Source of the DNA: Salinicola lusitanus
Lineage (GTDB): Bacteria > Pseudomonadota > Gammaproteobacteria > Pseudomonadales > Halomonadaceae
NCBI RefSeq assembly: GCF_003206045.1
Contig: NZ_PZJM01000003.1
Span: 278,303 to 342,302 of the forward strand
Length of the DNA stretch: 64,000 nt
Direction: 5' to 3'
Shown here: positions 55,581 through 64,000 of the stretch, in pieces
How positions within the stretch are numbered: position 1 is the first letter of the stretch
Layout of the letters: each line of letters begins with the position of its first letter
Translations under genes and position numbers: made by a program
The notes under the pieces: model-generated
Told to the model about the DNA's origin: nothing
What the model saw: only the letters and a program-made list of their open reading frames with translations
Databases searched by the model: none

Positions 55581-55776
55581 ATTGTCGCGCTCAGCGGCAG
55601 GGCCAGCTCTCCGGAGACGACCGGGCGCCTTCCGATCGGCCTGGCGTCGAACGGGCGTCACCTTGACTTCGCCCCGGTCCGGCGCTTTGATGGGAGCCCC
55701 AAAACCGCTTTGTTATCAGTTGCTCGGGATTCGACCTTCGGATTGTCGCCATCCCGTAAACGTGGGAGAGCCGTGA

Positions 55777-56514
55777 ATGACTCGCCAATCTCGTCCCTTT
55801 TCGATACGGCCGCTATGTATCGCGCTGGGGTTGGTGTGTCTATTGGGCGGCTGCGCCACGGCGGTGTCGTCGAACGGCCCCAGACAGGATAGCCCGGAGG
55901 ATGCGGCCGCGGCCTACACGAGACTTGGCAAGGCCTATCTCGCCGAGGGCAACATGCCGCGCGCGCAGCAGGCTCTCGAGCATGCGCTGAATCTGGATCC
56001 CCGGGACAGCGGCGCGCTGGAGGGGCTGGCACTACTCTACCAGCGCCAGAACGACCTCGATCTGGCGGATCGGTTCTTTCAGCAGGCCCTGGGGGCTGCC
56101 CCCAAGGCCACGCGCATCCGTAACAACTACGCCGCGCTGCTGTATCAGCGCGGCGAGTACGCCAAGGCATGCGAGCAACTGCGCGTCGCCAGCGACGATA
56201 TCACCTATACCAACCGAGCCCAGCTCTTTGCGAATCTGGGCCAGTGCGAGATGGCCAGCGGCGATGCGACTGCAGCTCGCCAGTATTACGAGCGCGCGCT
56301 AGATATCGATGCGCGCGACGCACGTAGCCTGCTGGCTCTGGCTCGCATCGATCATACGCAGGGTAACAACGAACGTGCCTGGGAACGCCTGCAGCGTTAT
56401 TTCACCGTGGCTGGCACCAACGCCGACAGCCTGCGCCTGGCCAGCGAGATCGCCAGCGCCCAGGGGGATTCGGCACGTGCTGCCTTTTACCGCCAGCAGT
56501 TGAGCGGCGCCTGA
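55777..56514 (+). CDS. pilW: type IV pilus biogenesis TPR lipoprotein PilW (PilF)
   Basis: 245 residues. Lipoprotein signal with LVCLLGGC (Cys about 25), then about five TPR repeats (YTRLGKAYLAEGNMPRAQQA, ALEGLALLYQRQNDLDLADR). PilW/PilF helps PilQ secretin assembly in the outer membrane. It stands between rlmN and rodZ, the usual place in pseudomonads and halomonads. No other pilus gene is in the window. Confidence 0.9.
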   Translation: MTRQSRPFSIRPLCIALGLVCLLGGCATAVSSNGPRQDSPEDAAAAYTRLGKAYLAEGNMPRAQQALEHALNLDPRDSGALEGLALLYQRQNDLDLADRFFQQALGAAPKATRIRNNYAALLYQRGEYAKACEQLRVASDDITYTNRAQLFANLGQCEMASGDATAARQYYERALDIDARDARSLLALARIDHTQGNNERAWERLQRYFTVAGTNADSLRLASEIASAQGDSARAAFYRQQLSGA

Positions 56515-56572
56515 GGCCAACAGACCCCGTACTCGAGCCCTGCTCGGGAAAAGATCAGAAGGATTTTCGCCA

Positions 56573-57616
56573 ATGAGCGAAATGAACGAATCATCGACCA
56601 AGCAACACGACGCACCCGGCCACGCTTCCGAAACGGCGGGTGACATGCTCCAAGGCGAGCGCGAACGCCAGGGACTGAGTCTCGAGGACGTCGCGCTGCA
56701 GCTGAATCTGAGGCCGATCGTCGTCGCGGGTCTCGAGGAGGATCGCTTCGATCAGGTGCCCATCGCCGCCTATCGCCGGGGTTACGTGCGAGCCTACGCG
56801 CGCTTGCTGGGGCTCGACGAGACTCGGGTCGTCGGGGCCTACGACGCCAAGCACGGCCGCGGCGACATGGAACGAAAACTGGCCCCGGTGCACACCGCCC
56901 GCCCACCCTCCCGGGTTGGCGCCTGGATCTTCCGCCTGTTCACGCTGCTGGTCATCATCGGCCTGATCTCGCTGACACTGCTGTGGTGGCAGAGCCGCGA
57001 GGGCAACGATATCTTCGGTGGCGGCAGCGACGACAGCCCGATCGCCGTCGACCGTCTCAACGACGACGGCGCTGGCGTTTCTGCCCAGGCGCCGGCGACG
57101 GACAGTTCGGCGATGACGCCCAACACCGATACCCAACTGCCGCCGCTGCCCACGCAGCAGGACACGCCGACAGCCGGGGCGGACGTTTCGACGAATGGCG
57201 TCGGCGCCACGGACAGCGGTGCGGGCGACGGCACCGGCGTTTCCGCCTCGGCGGAGACGACGCCGCCGAGCGGTGACGAACGTCAGGCCCAGCAGGTCGG
57301 CTCGACAGCCAACGATCTGGTCGCGTCCACCACGGCACCGGCAGATGACGAGGCAACGCCAGCCGCGGCCAGCGCCAACACGCTCTCCCTGACTTTCAAC
57401 CAAGAGTCATGGACCGAGATATATGATGCCAACGACGACCGAATTTTCAGCGGTCTGCAGTCCGCCGGCAGCCAGGCGAGCGCGGAGGGAGATCCCCCCT
57501 TCCGTCTGACCATCGGCAACGCCAGCGGCGTGACGCTTCGATATCGCGGTGAATCGGTCGATCTGAGCCAATACACGGGCGGCAACAATGTCGCTCGCTT
57601 TACCCTGGGAGACTGA
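56573..57616 (+). CDS. rodZ: RodZ-like cell-shape protein
   Basis: 347 residues. N-terminal Xre-type HTH ([22 protein letters not shown] and [15 protein letters not shown]), one membrane helix ([18 protein letters not shown], about 122-140), a long Ala/Thr/Pro/Asp-rich periplasmic linker and a C-terminal DUF4115 domain ([20 protein letters not shown]). It links MreB to the elongation machinery. It starts 58 bp after pilW and 8 bp separates it from ispG. Confidence 0.92.
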   Translation: MSEMNESSTKQHDAPGHASETAGDMLQGERERQGLSLEDVALQLNLRPIVVAGLEEDRFDQVPIAAYRRGYVRAYARLLGLDETRVVGAYDAKHGRGDMERKLAPVHTARPPSRVGAWIFRLFTLLVIIGLISLTLLWWQSREGNDIFGGGSDDSPIAVDRLNDDGAGVSAQAPATDSSAMTPNTDTQLPPLPTQQDTPTAGADVSTNGVGATDSGAGDGTGVSASAETTPPSGDERQAQQVGSTANDLVASTTAPADDEATPAAASANTLSLTFNQESWTEIYDANDDRIFSGLQSAGSQASAEGDPPFRLTIGNASGVTLRYRGESVDLSQYTGGNNVARFTLGD

Positions 57617-57624
57617 GAAGCGCC

Positions 57625-58740
57625 ATGAATATGCCATCTCCGATCACCCGCCGCACCTCCCGACGGATCCACGTCGGTGACGTTCCCGTCGGAGGCGGCG
57701 CCCCGATCGCCGTCCAGAGCATGACCAATACCGACACCAACGACGTCGCCGCCACCGTCGCGCAGATCCAGCGTCTTCAACAGGCCGGCGCCGACATCGT
57801 GCGCGTCTCGGTACCGGACATGGATGCCGCCGAAGCCTTCGGCAAGATCAAGCGCCAGGTCAGCGTTCCGCTGGTGGCCGATATCCATTTCGATTACAAG
57901 ATCGCCCTGCGGGTAGCCGAGCTCGGCGTCGACTGCCTGCGCATCAACCCCGGCAACATCGGGCGCGAGGATCGGGTGCGGGCGGTGGTCGACGCGGCAC
58001 GCCATCACGGCATCCCGATCCGGATCGGCGTCAACGCCGGCTCGCTGGAGAAGGATCTGCAGAAGAAGTATGGCGAACCGACCCCGGAGGCGCTGGTCGA
58101 GTCGGCCATGCGCCACATCGATCATCTCGACCGGCTCGATTTCCCCGACTTCAAGGTCAGCGTCAAGGCCAGCGACGTGTTCATGGCCGTGGCCGCCTAC
58201 CGGCTGCTGGCCAAGCAGATCGAGCAGCCGCTGCACCTGGGCATCACCGAGGCCGGCGGTCTGCGCTCCGGCACGGTGAAGTCCTCCATCGGTCTCGGCA
58301 TGCTGCTGATGGATGGCATCGGCGACACCATCCGGGTCTCGCTGGCCGCCGATCCGGTGGAGGAGATCAAGGTCGGCTTCGACATGCTGAAGAGCCTCAA
58401 GCTGCGCGCCAAGGGCATCAACTTCATCGCCTGCCCCAGCTGTTCTCGTCAGAATTTCGACGTCATCGCCACCATGAATGCCCTGGAGGAGCGCCTCGAG
58501 GACATCATGACGCCGCTGAACGTCTCGGTCATCGGCTGCGTGGTCAATGGCCCCGGCGAAGCCAAGGAGACCGACATCGGCCTCACCGGCGGCAGCCCGG
58601 CCAACCTGGTCTACATCGATGGCAAGCCGGCGAGCAAGCTGCGTAACGATCATCTCGTCGACGATCTCGAAGCGCTGATCCGCGAGAAGGCAAAAGAGAA
58701 AGAGAGCCGCGCTGACGCCCTGATTGCCCGCGAGGCGTGA
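57625..58740 (+). CDS. ispG: 4-hydroxy-3-methylbut-2-enyl diphosphate synthase
   Basis: 371 residues. Starts [34 protein letters not shown]; the 4Fe-4S ligands are in [14 protein letters not shown] and [16 protein letters not shown]. It is the sixth enzyme of the MEP isoprenoid route. Tightly spaced after rodZ, consistent with co-transcription. Confidence 0.97.
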   Translation: MNMPSPITRRTSRRIHVGDVPVGGGAPIAVQSMTNTDTNDVAATVAQIQRLQQAGADIVRVSVPDMDAAEAFGKIKRQVSVPLVADIHFDYKIALRVAELGVDCLRINPGNIGREDRVRAVVDAARHHGIPIRIGVNAGSLEKDLQKKYGEPTPEALVESAMRHIDHLDRLDFPDFKVSVKASDVFMAVAAYRLLAKQIEQPLHLGITEAGGLRSGTVKSSIGLGMLLMDGIGDTIRVSLAADPVEEIKVGFDMLKSLKLRAKGINFIACPSCSRQNFDVIATMNALEERLEDIMTPLNVSVIGCVVNGPGEAKETDIGLTGGSPANLVYIDGKPASKLRNDHLVDDLEALIREKAKEKESRADALIAREA

Positions 58741-58770
58741 ATCCAGCGTCCCCGAGCTCCCACGCATGAG

Positions 58771-58791
58771 CGCGAGGCTTGACGCCTCGCG
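58771..58791 (+). terminator. hairpin between ispG and hisS
   Basis: CGCGAGGC, loop TTGAC, GCCTCGCG. No T run; it may be only a stabilising structure. Confidence 0.35.
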
Positions 58792-58865
58792 GCCCATCAT
58801 CAGAGAGTAACCGACGAACGCCCAGGCGGGTGCCTGTGGCGTTTTGCTATAGGCAGGAGTGTCAG

Positions 58866-60146
58866 TTGAGCAACAAAATCCAGGCCATTCGCGGCATGAA
58901 CGATCTGCTGCCGGATCGGTCGCCCGCGTGGCAGTATCTCGAGCGCCAGCTGCGCTCGCTGGTGGACCGCTACGATTATCGCGAGATCCGCACCCCGATC
59001 GTCGAACAGACCGCCCTGTTCGCCCGCTCCATCGGCGAGGCGACGGACGTGGTCGAGAAGGAGATGTACACCTTCGACGACCGCAATGGCGAGAGCCTGA
59101 CCCTGCGCCCGGAGAATACCGCCGCCGTGGTGCGGGCCGCGATGGAGCATGGCCTGCTCCACAACCAGACCCAGCGGCTCTGGTACATGGGTCCGATGTT
59201 CCGCTACGAGCGCCCGCAGAAGGGTCGCTACCGCCAGTTCCACCAGATCGGCATCGAGGCCTACGGCATGACCGGCCCCGATATCGACGCCGAGATCATC
59301 CTGCTCTCCGCTCGCCTCTGGCGCCAGCTCGGCATGGCGGAACACGTCACGCTCGAGCTCAATTCGCTGGGCACGCCGGAAGCCCGCGCCGCCTATCGCG
59401 ACTCCCTGGTCGCCTATTTCGAGGCCCATCGCGAGGTGCTCGATGAGGATTCCCAGCGTCGACTGACGACCAATCCGCTGCGGATTCTGGACTCCAAGAA
59501 TCCCGCCATGGCCGAGATGCTGGCCGGGGCACCGCAGTTGCTCGACCACCTGGACGACGCCTCCCGCCAGCATTTCGAGCAGTTGAAATCGACGCTCGAT
59601 GCCGCCGGCGTGGCCTATCGCATCAACCCCCGGCTGGTCCGCGGGCTCGACTACTATTCACGCACCGTGTTCGAGTGGACCACCACCGCCCTCGGCAGCC
59701 AGGGCACCGTCTGCGGCGGCGGGCGCTACGACGGCCTGGTCGAGCAGCTCGGCGGCAAACCGACGCCGGGTGTCGGCTTCGCCATCGGCCTCGAGCGCCT
59801 CATGCTGCTGCTCGATACGCTCGACCTGATTCCGGCGGAGGCCCACGGTGGCGCCGACGCCTACCTATTGGCGATGGGCGACTCGGCGGAGCGCAACGCG
59901 ATAGGACTCGGCGAGCGCCTGCGCGATGCTCTGCCGGCGCTGCGACTTCAGGTACACTGCGGCGGCGGCAGCTTCAAGAGCCAGATTCGTCGCGCCGATC
60001 GCAGCGGCGCCAGCGTCGCGCTGATCCTCGGCGAAGACGAGATCGAAAAGGGCTGCCTGACAATCAAGCCGCTGCGCGAAGATGGCGAGCAGCAGACACT
60101 CGAACTGGACGACGCCATTGCTTGGCTGGAGCGCCAGTTCACCTGA
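58866..60146 (+). CDS. hisS: histidyl-tRNA synthetase
   Basis: 426 residues from a TTG start (58866-58868) with CAGGAG 6-7 bases upstream; this gives [19 protein letters not shown] at the N-terminus. The only in-frame ATG upstream (58779) would add 29 unrelated residues. Class II motifs: [19 protein letters not shown] (motif 2), [15 protein letters not shown] (HisA) and [10 protein letters not shown] (motif 3). The anticodon-binding domain is complete. It charges tRNA-His. Confidence 0.97.
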   Translation: MSNKIQAIRGMNDLLPDRSPAWQYLERQLRSLVDRYDYREIRTPIVEQTALFARSIGEATDVVEKEMYTFDDRNGESLTLRPENTAAVVRAAMEHGLLHNQTQRLWYMGPMFRYERPQKGRYRQFHQIGIEAYGMTGPDIDAEIILLSARLWRQLGMAEHVTLELNSLGTPEARAAYRDSLVAYFEAHREVLDEDSQRRLTTNPLRILDSKNPAMAEMLAGAPQLLDHLDDASRQHFEQLKSTLDAAGVAYRINPRLVRGLDYYSRTVFEWTTTALGSQGTVCGGGRYDGLVEQLGGKPTPGVGFAIGLERLMLLLDTLDLIPAEAHGGADAYLLAMGDSAERNAIGLGERLRDALPALRLQVHCGGGSFKSQIRRADRSGASVALILGEDEIEKGCLTIKPLREDGEQQTLELDDAIAWLERQFT

Positions 60147-60204
60147 AGCCTGAACGGGTACCGGCAGCCGCATGACTGCCGACGAACGCAGAAGGAGACC
60201 GCCC

Positions 60205-60861
60205 GTGGCGGAGCTTAGGACCGAAGAAGAGCAGCTGGACGCGATCAAACAGTGGTGGAAGTCGAACGGCAGCGCGCTGCTGGTGGGGATTGCCGTCGCC
60301 GCCGCCGGCGTCTTTGGCTGGCATGCCTGGCAGCGCTATGAGGAAGGCCAGTCCGCCGAGGCGTCCAACGCCTATCAGCAGCTGATCGCCATCGCCAGCA
60401 GCGACACGCTCGACGACAACGCGCGGACACAGGCCTTCACCCTGGCGGATGGCCTGCAAAGCGATCATGGCAGCACCCTCTACGCCGACCTGGCCGGGCT
60501 GCTGGAAGCCAAGATCGCCATCGGTGCCGACGATACCGACCGCGCTCGCCAGGCGCTCGACGATGTCGTCGCCGACAGTGACCGCCCCTACATGAAGGGC
60601 CTGGCGCGCATCGACCTGGCCCGTCTCCAGATCGCCAGCGACAACCCCGAAGCGGCGCTGGAGACCCTGAAGGACGCCGTGCCCGGCGCACTCGAGGCGC
60701 AGCGCCAGAACGTTCTCGGCGACGCCTTCGTCGCGCTGGAACGCCCGGACGACGCGCGCAAGGCCTATCAACAGGCGCAAAGCCTGGCCCAGGATGCTGA
60801 CCAGACGATCTACGGCCTTCAGCTCAAGCTAGACGATCTCGGTGTGGAGGACGCCACCTGA
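60205..60861 (+). CDS. yfgM: YfgM-family TPR-like protein (SecYEG ancillary / RcsB regulator)
   Basis: About 218 residues from a GTG start with GAAGGAG 8 bases upstream; an ATG at 60172 would add 11 basic residues. ELRTEEEQLDAIKQWWKSNG, one membrane helix (LLVGIAVAAAGVFGWHAW) and TPR-like repeats follow. In E. coli YfgM works with PpiD at the Sec translocon. It ends within the start of bamB (TGATG). Confidence 0.9.
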   Translation: MAELRTEEEQLDAIKQWWKSNGSALLVGIAVAAAGVFGWHAWQRYEEGQSAEASNAYQQLIAIASSDTLDDNARTQAFTLADGLQSDHGSTLYADLAGLLEAKIAIGADDTDRARQALDDVVADSDRPYMKGLARIDLARLQIASDNPEAALETLKDAVPGALEAQRQNVLGDAFVALERPDDARKAYQQAQSLAQDADQTIYGLQLKLDDLGVEDAT

Positions 60862-62027
60862 TGAAACTGACTCACCTACTTCTGCCCCTGGGCCTGACCG
60901 CCACGCTGCTGGCCGGTTGTGCCGGTAGCGTCGAACCGCAATATCCGCCCAAGGAGCTTCAGGACTTCACGCCCAAGGTCAGCCTCGAGGAGCGCTGGGA
61001 TCAGGGCATCGGCGAAGGGCTCGGCCGCGCCCGCTATCCGCTCACGCCGATCGTCGATGACGGAACCCTGTATGCCGTCGACGAAACCGGCGACCTGCGG
61101 GCGATCGATACCGACAGCGGCGATACCCAATGGGACGTCAAGCTGGGAACGCCCATCTCCAGCGGCATCGGCGCCGACGGCGGGCGTCTCTACCTCGGCA
61201 CTCGCAATGGCGAGGTGCTGGCGGTGGATCGGCGAGACGGCAGCATCGACTGGAAATCGCGGGTCTCCAGCGAGGTGCTGGCCGCGCCCCAGGTCAATAG
61301 CGAGCTGGTAGTGGCCCAGAGCGTCGACGGTGCGGTCACCGCCCTCGACCGCCTGACCGGCAGCGAGAAATGGGTCTACTCCAGCTCCCAGCCGGCACTG
61401 ACGCTGCGCGGTACCGGCGCGCCCCGGGTCATCGAGCCGGTCTCCTTCGCCGGCTTCGCCAACGGCCGCCTGGTGACGCTGGACAACCGCAGCGGCCAGC
61501 CGCTGTGGGACATGCGCGTCGCCGTGCCCAAGGGACGGACCGAGGTCGATCAGCTCGTCGACCTAGACGGCCAGCCGGTACTGACCCCGGATGGCCGGCT
61601 GTTCGTGACCAGCTACAACGGCCGCCTGCTGGCGCTGGAAGCCACCTCCGGCAAGGTGCTGTGGGAACACGAGGAGTCCAGCTACCTGACACCATTGGTG
61701 GTCGGCAACTACCTGTTCACGGTCAACGCGGCCAGCCACGTGATCGCGATCGACGCCGACACCGGCCGTGTAATGTGGGATTCCGATACCCTGGAAGGCC
61801 GTTCGCTGACCGCCCCCTCGTTCGTCGACGGCAACATTGCGGTGGGCGACTACCAGGGCTACATCCATCTCATCGACGCGTCGACCGGCGAGATGAGCGG
61901 ACGCATCCACTTGGGTGGCGACGGCCTGTCGCTGCCCCTGCTGACCGGCGACCGTCGTCTCTATGCCCTTGGCAACGATGGCACCCTGGTTGCGTACGAC
62001 CTGAAGACGCTCTCCGATCAGAACTGA
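60861..62027 (+). CDS. bamB: outer-membrane assembly lipoprotein BamB
   Basis: 388 residues. Lipobox LLAGC (Cys about 20), then PQYPPKELQDFTPKVSLEERW and repeated beta-propeller blades with AxxxGxxxW-type strands (LYAVDETGDLRAIDTDSG, VLWEHEESSYLTPLVV). It is part of the BAM complex. Its start overlaps the yfgM stop by one base (TGATG). Confidence 0.95.
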   Translation: MKLTHLLLPLGLTATLLAGCAGSVEPQYPPKELQDFTPKVSLEERWDQGIGEGLGRARYPLTPIVDDGTLYAVDETGDLRAIDTDSGDTQWDVKLGTPISSGIGADGGRLYLGTRNGEVLAVDRRDGSIDWKSRVSSEVLAAPQVNSELVVAQSVDGAVTALDRLTGSEKWVYSSSQPALTLRGTGAPRVIEPVSFAGFANGRLVTLDNRSGQPLWDMRVAVPKGRTEVDQLVDLDGQPVLTPDGRLFVTSYNGRLLALEATSGKVLWEHEESSYLTPLVVGNYLFTVNAASHVIAIDADTGRVMWDSDTLEGRSLTAPSFVDGNIAVGDYQGYIHLIDASTGEMSGRIHLGGDGLSLPLLTGDRRLYALGNDGTLVAYDLKTLSDQN

Positions 62028-62044
62028 CCGGCACCGCGCTCTGC

Positions 62045-62074
62045 CAATCGGCCCCGCCTGAGCGGGGCCGATTG
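62045..62074 (+). terminator. hairpin after bamB
   Basis: CAATCGGCCCCGC, loop CTGA, GCGGGGCCGATTG, then CGTTGG. A perfect 13-bp stem 17 bp past the bamB stop, with a short T run. Confidence 0.7.
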
Positions 62075-62216
62075 CGTTGGGAAGAATGGAACCGCCCGGC
62101 TCGGACTTCCCGCTGTTCGCGTGCTAGAATGACCGGCTATCAAGCGGTCGTACCGGGCTTCCTCGCAGCCCCTCCCGCCGGCCGTCCACCTTGTCACCGC
62201 CTTTTTGCGAATCGCC

Positions 62217-63620
62217 ATGAACCCCGTTATCGCCCTGGTTGGCCGACCCAACGTCGGCAAGTCGACGCTTTTCAATCGCCTGACACGTACCCGCGACGCG
62301 CTGGTGGCCGATTTCCCCGGCCTGACCCGCGACCGCAAGTACGGCAGCGGCCAGCTCGGCGACAAGACCTACACCGTGATCGACACCGGCGGCATCAGCG
62401 GTGACGAGCAGGGTATCGACGCGGCCATGGCGGAGCAGTCGCTGACCGCCATCGACGAGGCCGATATCGTGCTGTTCATGGTCGACGGGCGTGCCGGGCT
62501 GATGCCGGCCGACCAGGCGATCGCCAACCACCTGCGCGTCAACCAGAAGAAGACCTGGCTGGTGGTGAACAAGACCGATGGCCTCGAAGAGCAGACCGCG
62601 ATGGCCGATTTCTGGGCGCTCGGCCTGGGCGATCCGCGACCGATCGCCGCCTCCCACGGACGCAACGTCACCACGCTGATCGACGAGGTGCTGGAGCCGT
62701 TCCCCGAGCGCGACCCCAACGCCGGCCCGGCCGGCTATCATCCCGGCATTCACATCGGCGTCATCGGTCGCCCCAACGTCGGCAAGTCGACGCTGGTCAA
62801 CCGCATGCTGGGCGAGGAGCGCGTGGTCGTGTTCGACGAGGCCGGCACCACCCGCGACGCCATCGAAGTGCCTTTCGAGCGGCGCGGCAAGCCTTACGTG
62901 CTGGTCGATACCGCGGGTGTGCGGCGGCGCAAGAACGTCAGCCTGATCGCCGAGAAGTTCTCGATCATCAAGACGCTCGAGGCGATCAAGGAGTGCCACG
63001 TCGCGATCATGGTGCTGGACGCCCGCACCGGCCTGGTGGAGCAGGACATGCACCTGCTCGACTACGTGCTCAGCAGTGGGCGCGCGCTGGTGCTGGCGGT
63101 CAACAAGTGGGATGGCCTGGAAGGGGAAGCCCGCGACAAGATGCGCTCGGACATCAAGCGCCGGCTCGGGTTTGCCGACTACGCCGAGCTGCACTTCATC
63201 TCGGCCCTGCACGGCACCGGCGTCGGCGACCTCTACAAGTCGGTCGACAAGGCCTTCGACAGCGCCAACAGCCACTGGTCGACCAACCGGCTGACCTCGA
63301 TCCTGCAGGATGCCGTCAGCGAGCATCAGCCGCCGATGATCAATGGCCGCCGGATCAAGCTGCGCATGGCCCACCAAGGGGGCAGCAACCCGCCGATCAT
63401 CGTCGTCCACGGCAACCAGACCTCGTCGTTGCCGGAAGCCTACCGACGCTACCTCACCAACACCTTCCGCAAGGTGCTGAAAGTCCGAGGTACGCCAATC
63501 CGATTCGAGTTCCGTTCGGGCAACAACCCCTACGACAACCAGGCTGGCGCCAGCGACCGGGAAAAGGCCCGCGAGCGCCAGTTGAGCCGCACCCGGGAGG
63601 CGAGAAAGAACCGCCGCTGA
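62217..63620 (+). CDS. der: ribosome-associated GTPase Der (EngA)
   Basis: 467 residues starting [17 protein letters not shown]. Two G domains: [15 protein letters not shown] with ADFPGLTRD and DTGG at the N-terminus, and [15 protein letters not shown] with DTAGVRRR near residues 185-240. NKWD and the C-terminal KH-like domain follow. It is needed for 50S subunit assembly. It begins 189 bp after bamB. Confidence 0.97.
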   Translation: MNPVIALVGRPNVGKSTLFNRLTRTRDALVADFPGLTRDRKYGSGQLGDKTYTVIDTGGISGDEQGIDAAMAEQSLTAIDEADIVLFMVDGRAGLMPADQAIANHLRVNQKKTWLVVNKTDGLEEQTAMADFWALGLGDPRPIAASHGRNVTTLIDEVLEPFPERDPNAGPAGYHPGIHIGVIGRPNVGKSTLVNRMLGEERVVVFDEAGTTRDAIEVPFERRGKPYVLVDTAGVRRRKNVSLIAEKFSIIKTLEAIKECHVAIMVLDARTGLVEQDMHLLDYVLSSGRALVLAVNKWDGLEGEARDKMRSDIKRRLGFADYAELHFISALHGTGVGDLYKSVDKAFDSANSHWSTNRLTSILQDAVSEHQPPMINGRRIKLRMAHQGGSNPPIIVVHGNQTSSLPEAYRRYLTNTFRKVLKVRGTPIRFEFRSGNNPYDNQAGASDREKARERQLSRTREARKNRR

Positions 63621-63680
63621 CCTGCCTGGCGAGGCCAGTGGCGCCCGCGCCGTTCCTCGCCGCCGCGACGCCGTCGCTGG

Positions 63681-64000
63681 TCAAGGGGCAACGGCGACCC
63701 GGGTCTGATTCCTTCCCCCCTGCTTGGCGTCGTACATCGCACGGTCGGCGGCCTCGAGCAGCGCCTCGGCCGGTTGCCAGTCGAGCGTACTCGCCACCCC
63801 CGCACTGAATGTGACGTTGAAGGTCTCCCTCGCTGCCACGCACTCGAGCTGAGAGAAACTGACCCGGATACGCTCGATCGCTTCGCGAGCGTGCTCCAGC
63901 GAGCACGAGGGCAACACCGCCACGAACTCCTCGCCGCCGTAGCGGCCGACATGATCGACCCGGCGCAGCCGCTGGCGCAGCAGGTTGGCGAGCAGGCGAA
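63681..64000 (-). CDS. GGDEF-domain diguanylate cyclase, C-terminal part
   Basis: Partial: the gene continues past the right edge of the window. RVDHVGRYGGEEFVAVLPSC shows the GGEEF active site and the typical GRYGGEEF lead. VTFSAGVASTLDWQPAEALL and ADRAMYDAKQGGRNQTRV complete the domain. It would make cyclic di-GMP. Sensor domains are not visible. It is convergent with der. Confidence 0.93.
   Translation of the reverse strand, partial: RLLANLLRQRLRRVDHVGRYGGEEFVAVLPSCSLEHAREAIERIRVSFSQLECVAARETFNVTFSAGVASTLDWQPAEALLEAADRAMYDAKQGGRNQTRVAVAP

Overview
The window reads as chromosomal core sequence of a GC-rich halophilic gammaproteobacterium, most likely a member of the Halomonadaceae (Halomonas/Salinicola-like). 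This is inferred from the protein sequences and gene order: carboxynorspermidine genes, FabV, CstA-type transporter, ElaB/CsbD-type stress proteins, a queA-tgt-yajC-secDF block and an ndk-rlmN-pilW-rodZ-ispG-hisS-yfgM-bamB-der block. No phage, transposase, integrase or CRISPR array was seen.

Layout. 1-12 kb: CstA-family peptide transporter, two adjacent L,D-transpeptidase-type genes, a universal stress protein, a small DksA/TraR zinc-finger protein, a sulfotransferase-like gene, a LysR regulator, a norspermidine/spermidine pair (carboxynorspermidine dehydrogenase plus decarboxylase), YnfA, a CsbD-like protein, an EamA exporter and an NlpE-like lipoprotein. 12-24 kb: rsmJ-uppP, tsaB, adk, aceF-aceE (E2 with three lipoyl domains), ampD, a GlxA-type regulator and fabV. 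24-31 kb: glutathione peroxidase, Nudix hydrolase, AidB-like acyl-CoA dehydrogenase, LysE exporter, ElaB-like protein, AhpD-like protein, a Crp/Fnr regulator and two unknown small genes.

From 30.8 to 33.0 kb there is a 2.1-kb stretch without a convincing protein gene. It appears to hold a diverged tandem duplication (period about 920 bp) of a module with two structured elements, each ending in an intrinsic terminator on the + strand. One element of each module carries AGCGACCATGAAC. The other carries the exact 12-nt complement GTTCATGGTCGC inside a hairpin. This is the best candidate in the window for an undescribed system: two pairs of small RNAs able to base-pair with each other. A tRNA-Leu(CAA) follows.

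33-39 kb: queA, a tandem-repeat leader, tgt, yajC, secD, secF. 39-49.5 kb: a block that appears inserted in the commonly conserved secF-suhB-trmJ-isc order. It holds an AI-2E-family permease, a sigma-54 activator and a divergent operon for a guanidinobutyrase, a sodium:solute symporter, a 2-ketoarginine-type decarboxylase and an aldehyde dehydrogenase. The operon has a clear -24/-12 promoter. A GDSL autotransporter esterase follows. 49.6-54.4 kb: a SuhB homologue that lacks most of its metal-binding residues, trmJ, then a reduced isc cluster (iscR-iscS-iscA, without iscU/hscBA/fdx) and ndk. 54.4-64 kb: rlmN, pilW, rodZ, ispG, hisS, yfgM, bamB, der and the end of a GGDEF diguanylate cyclase.

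Starts were chosen by Shine-Dalgarno spacing, family length and overlap with the preceding gene. Where the chosen start is internal to the longest reading frame, this is stated.
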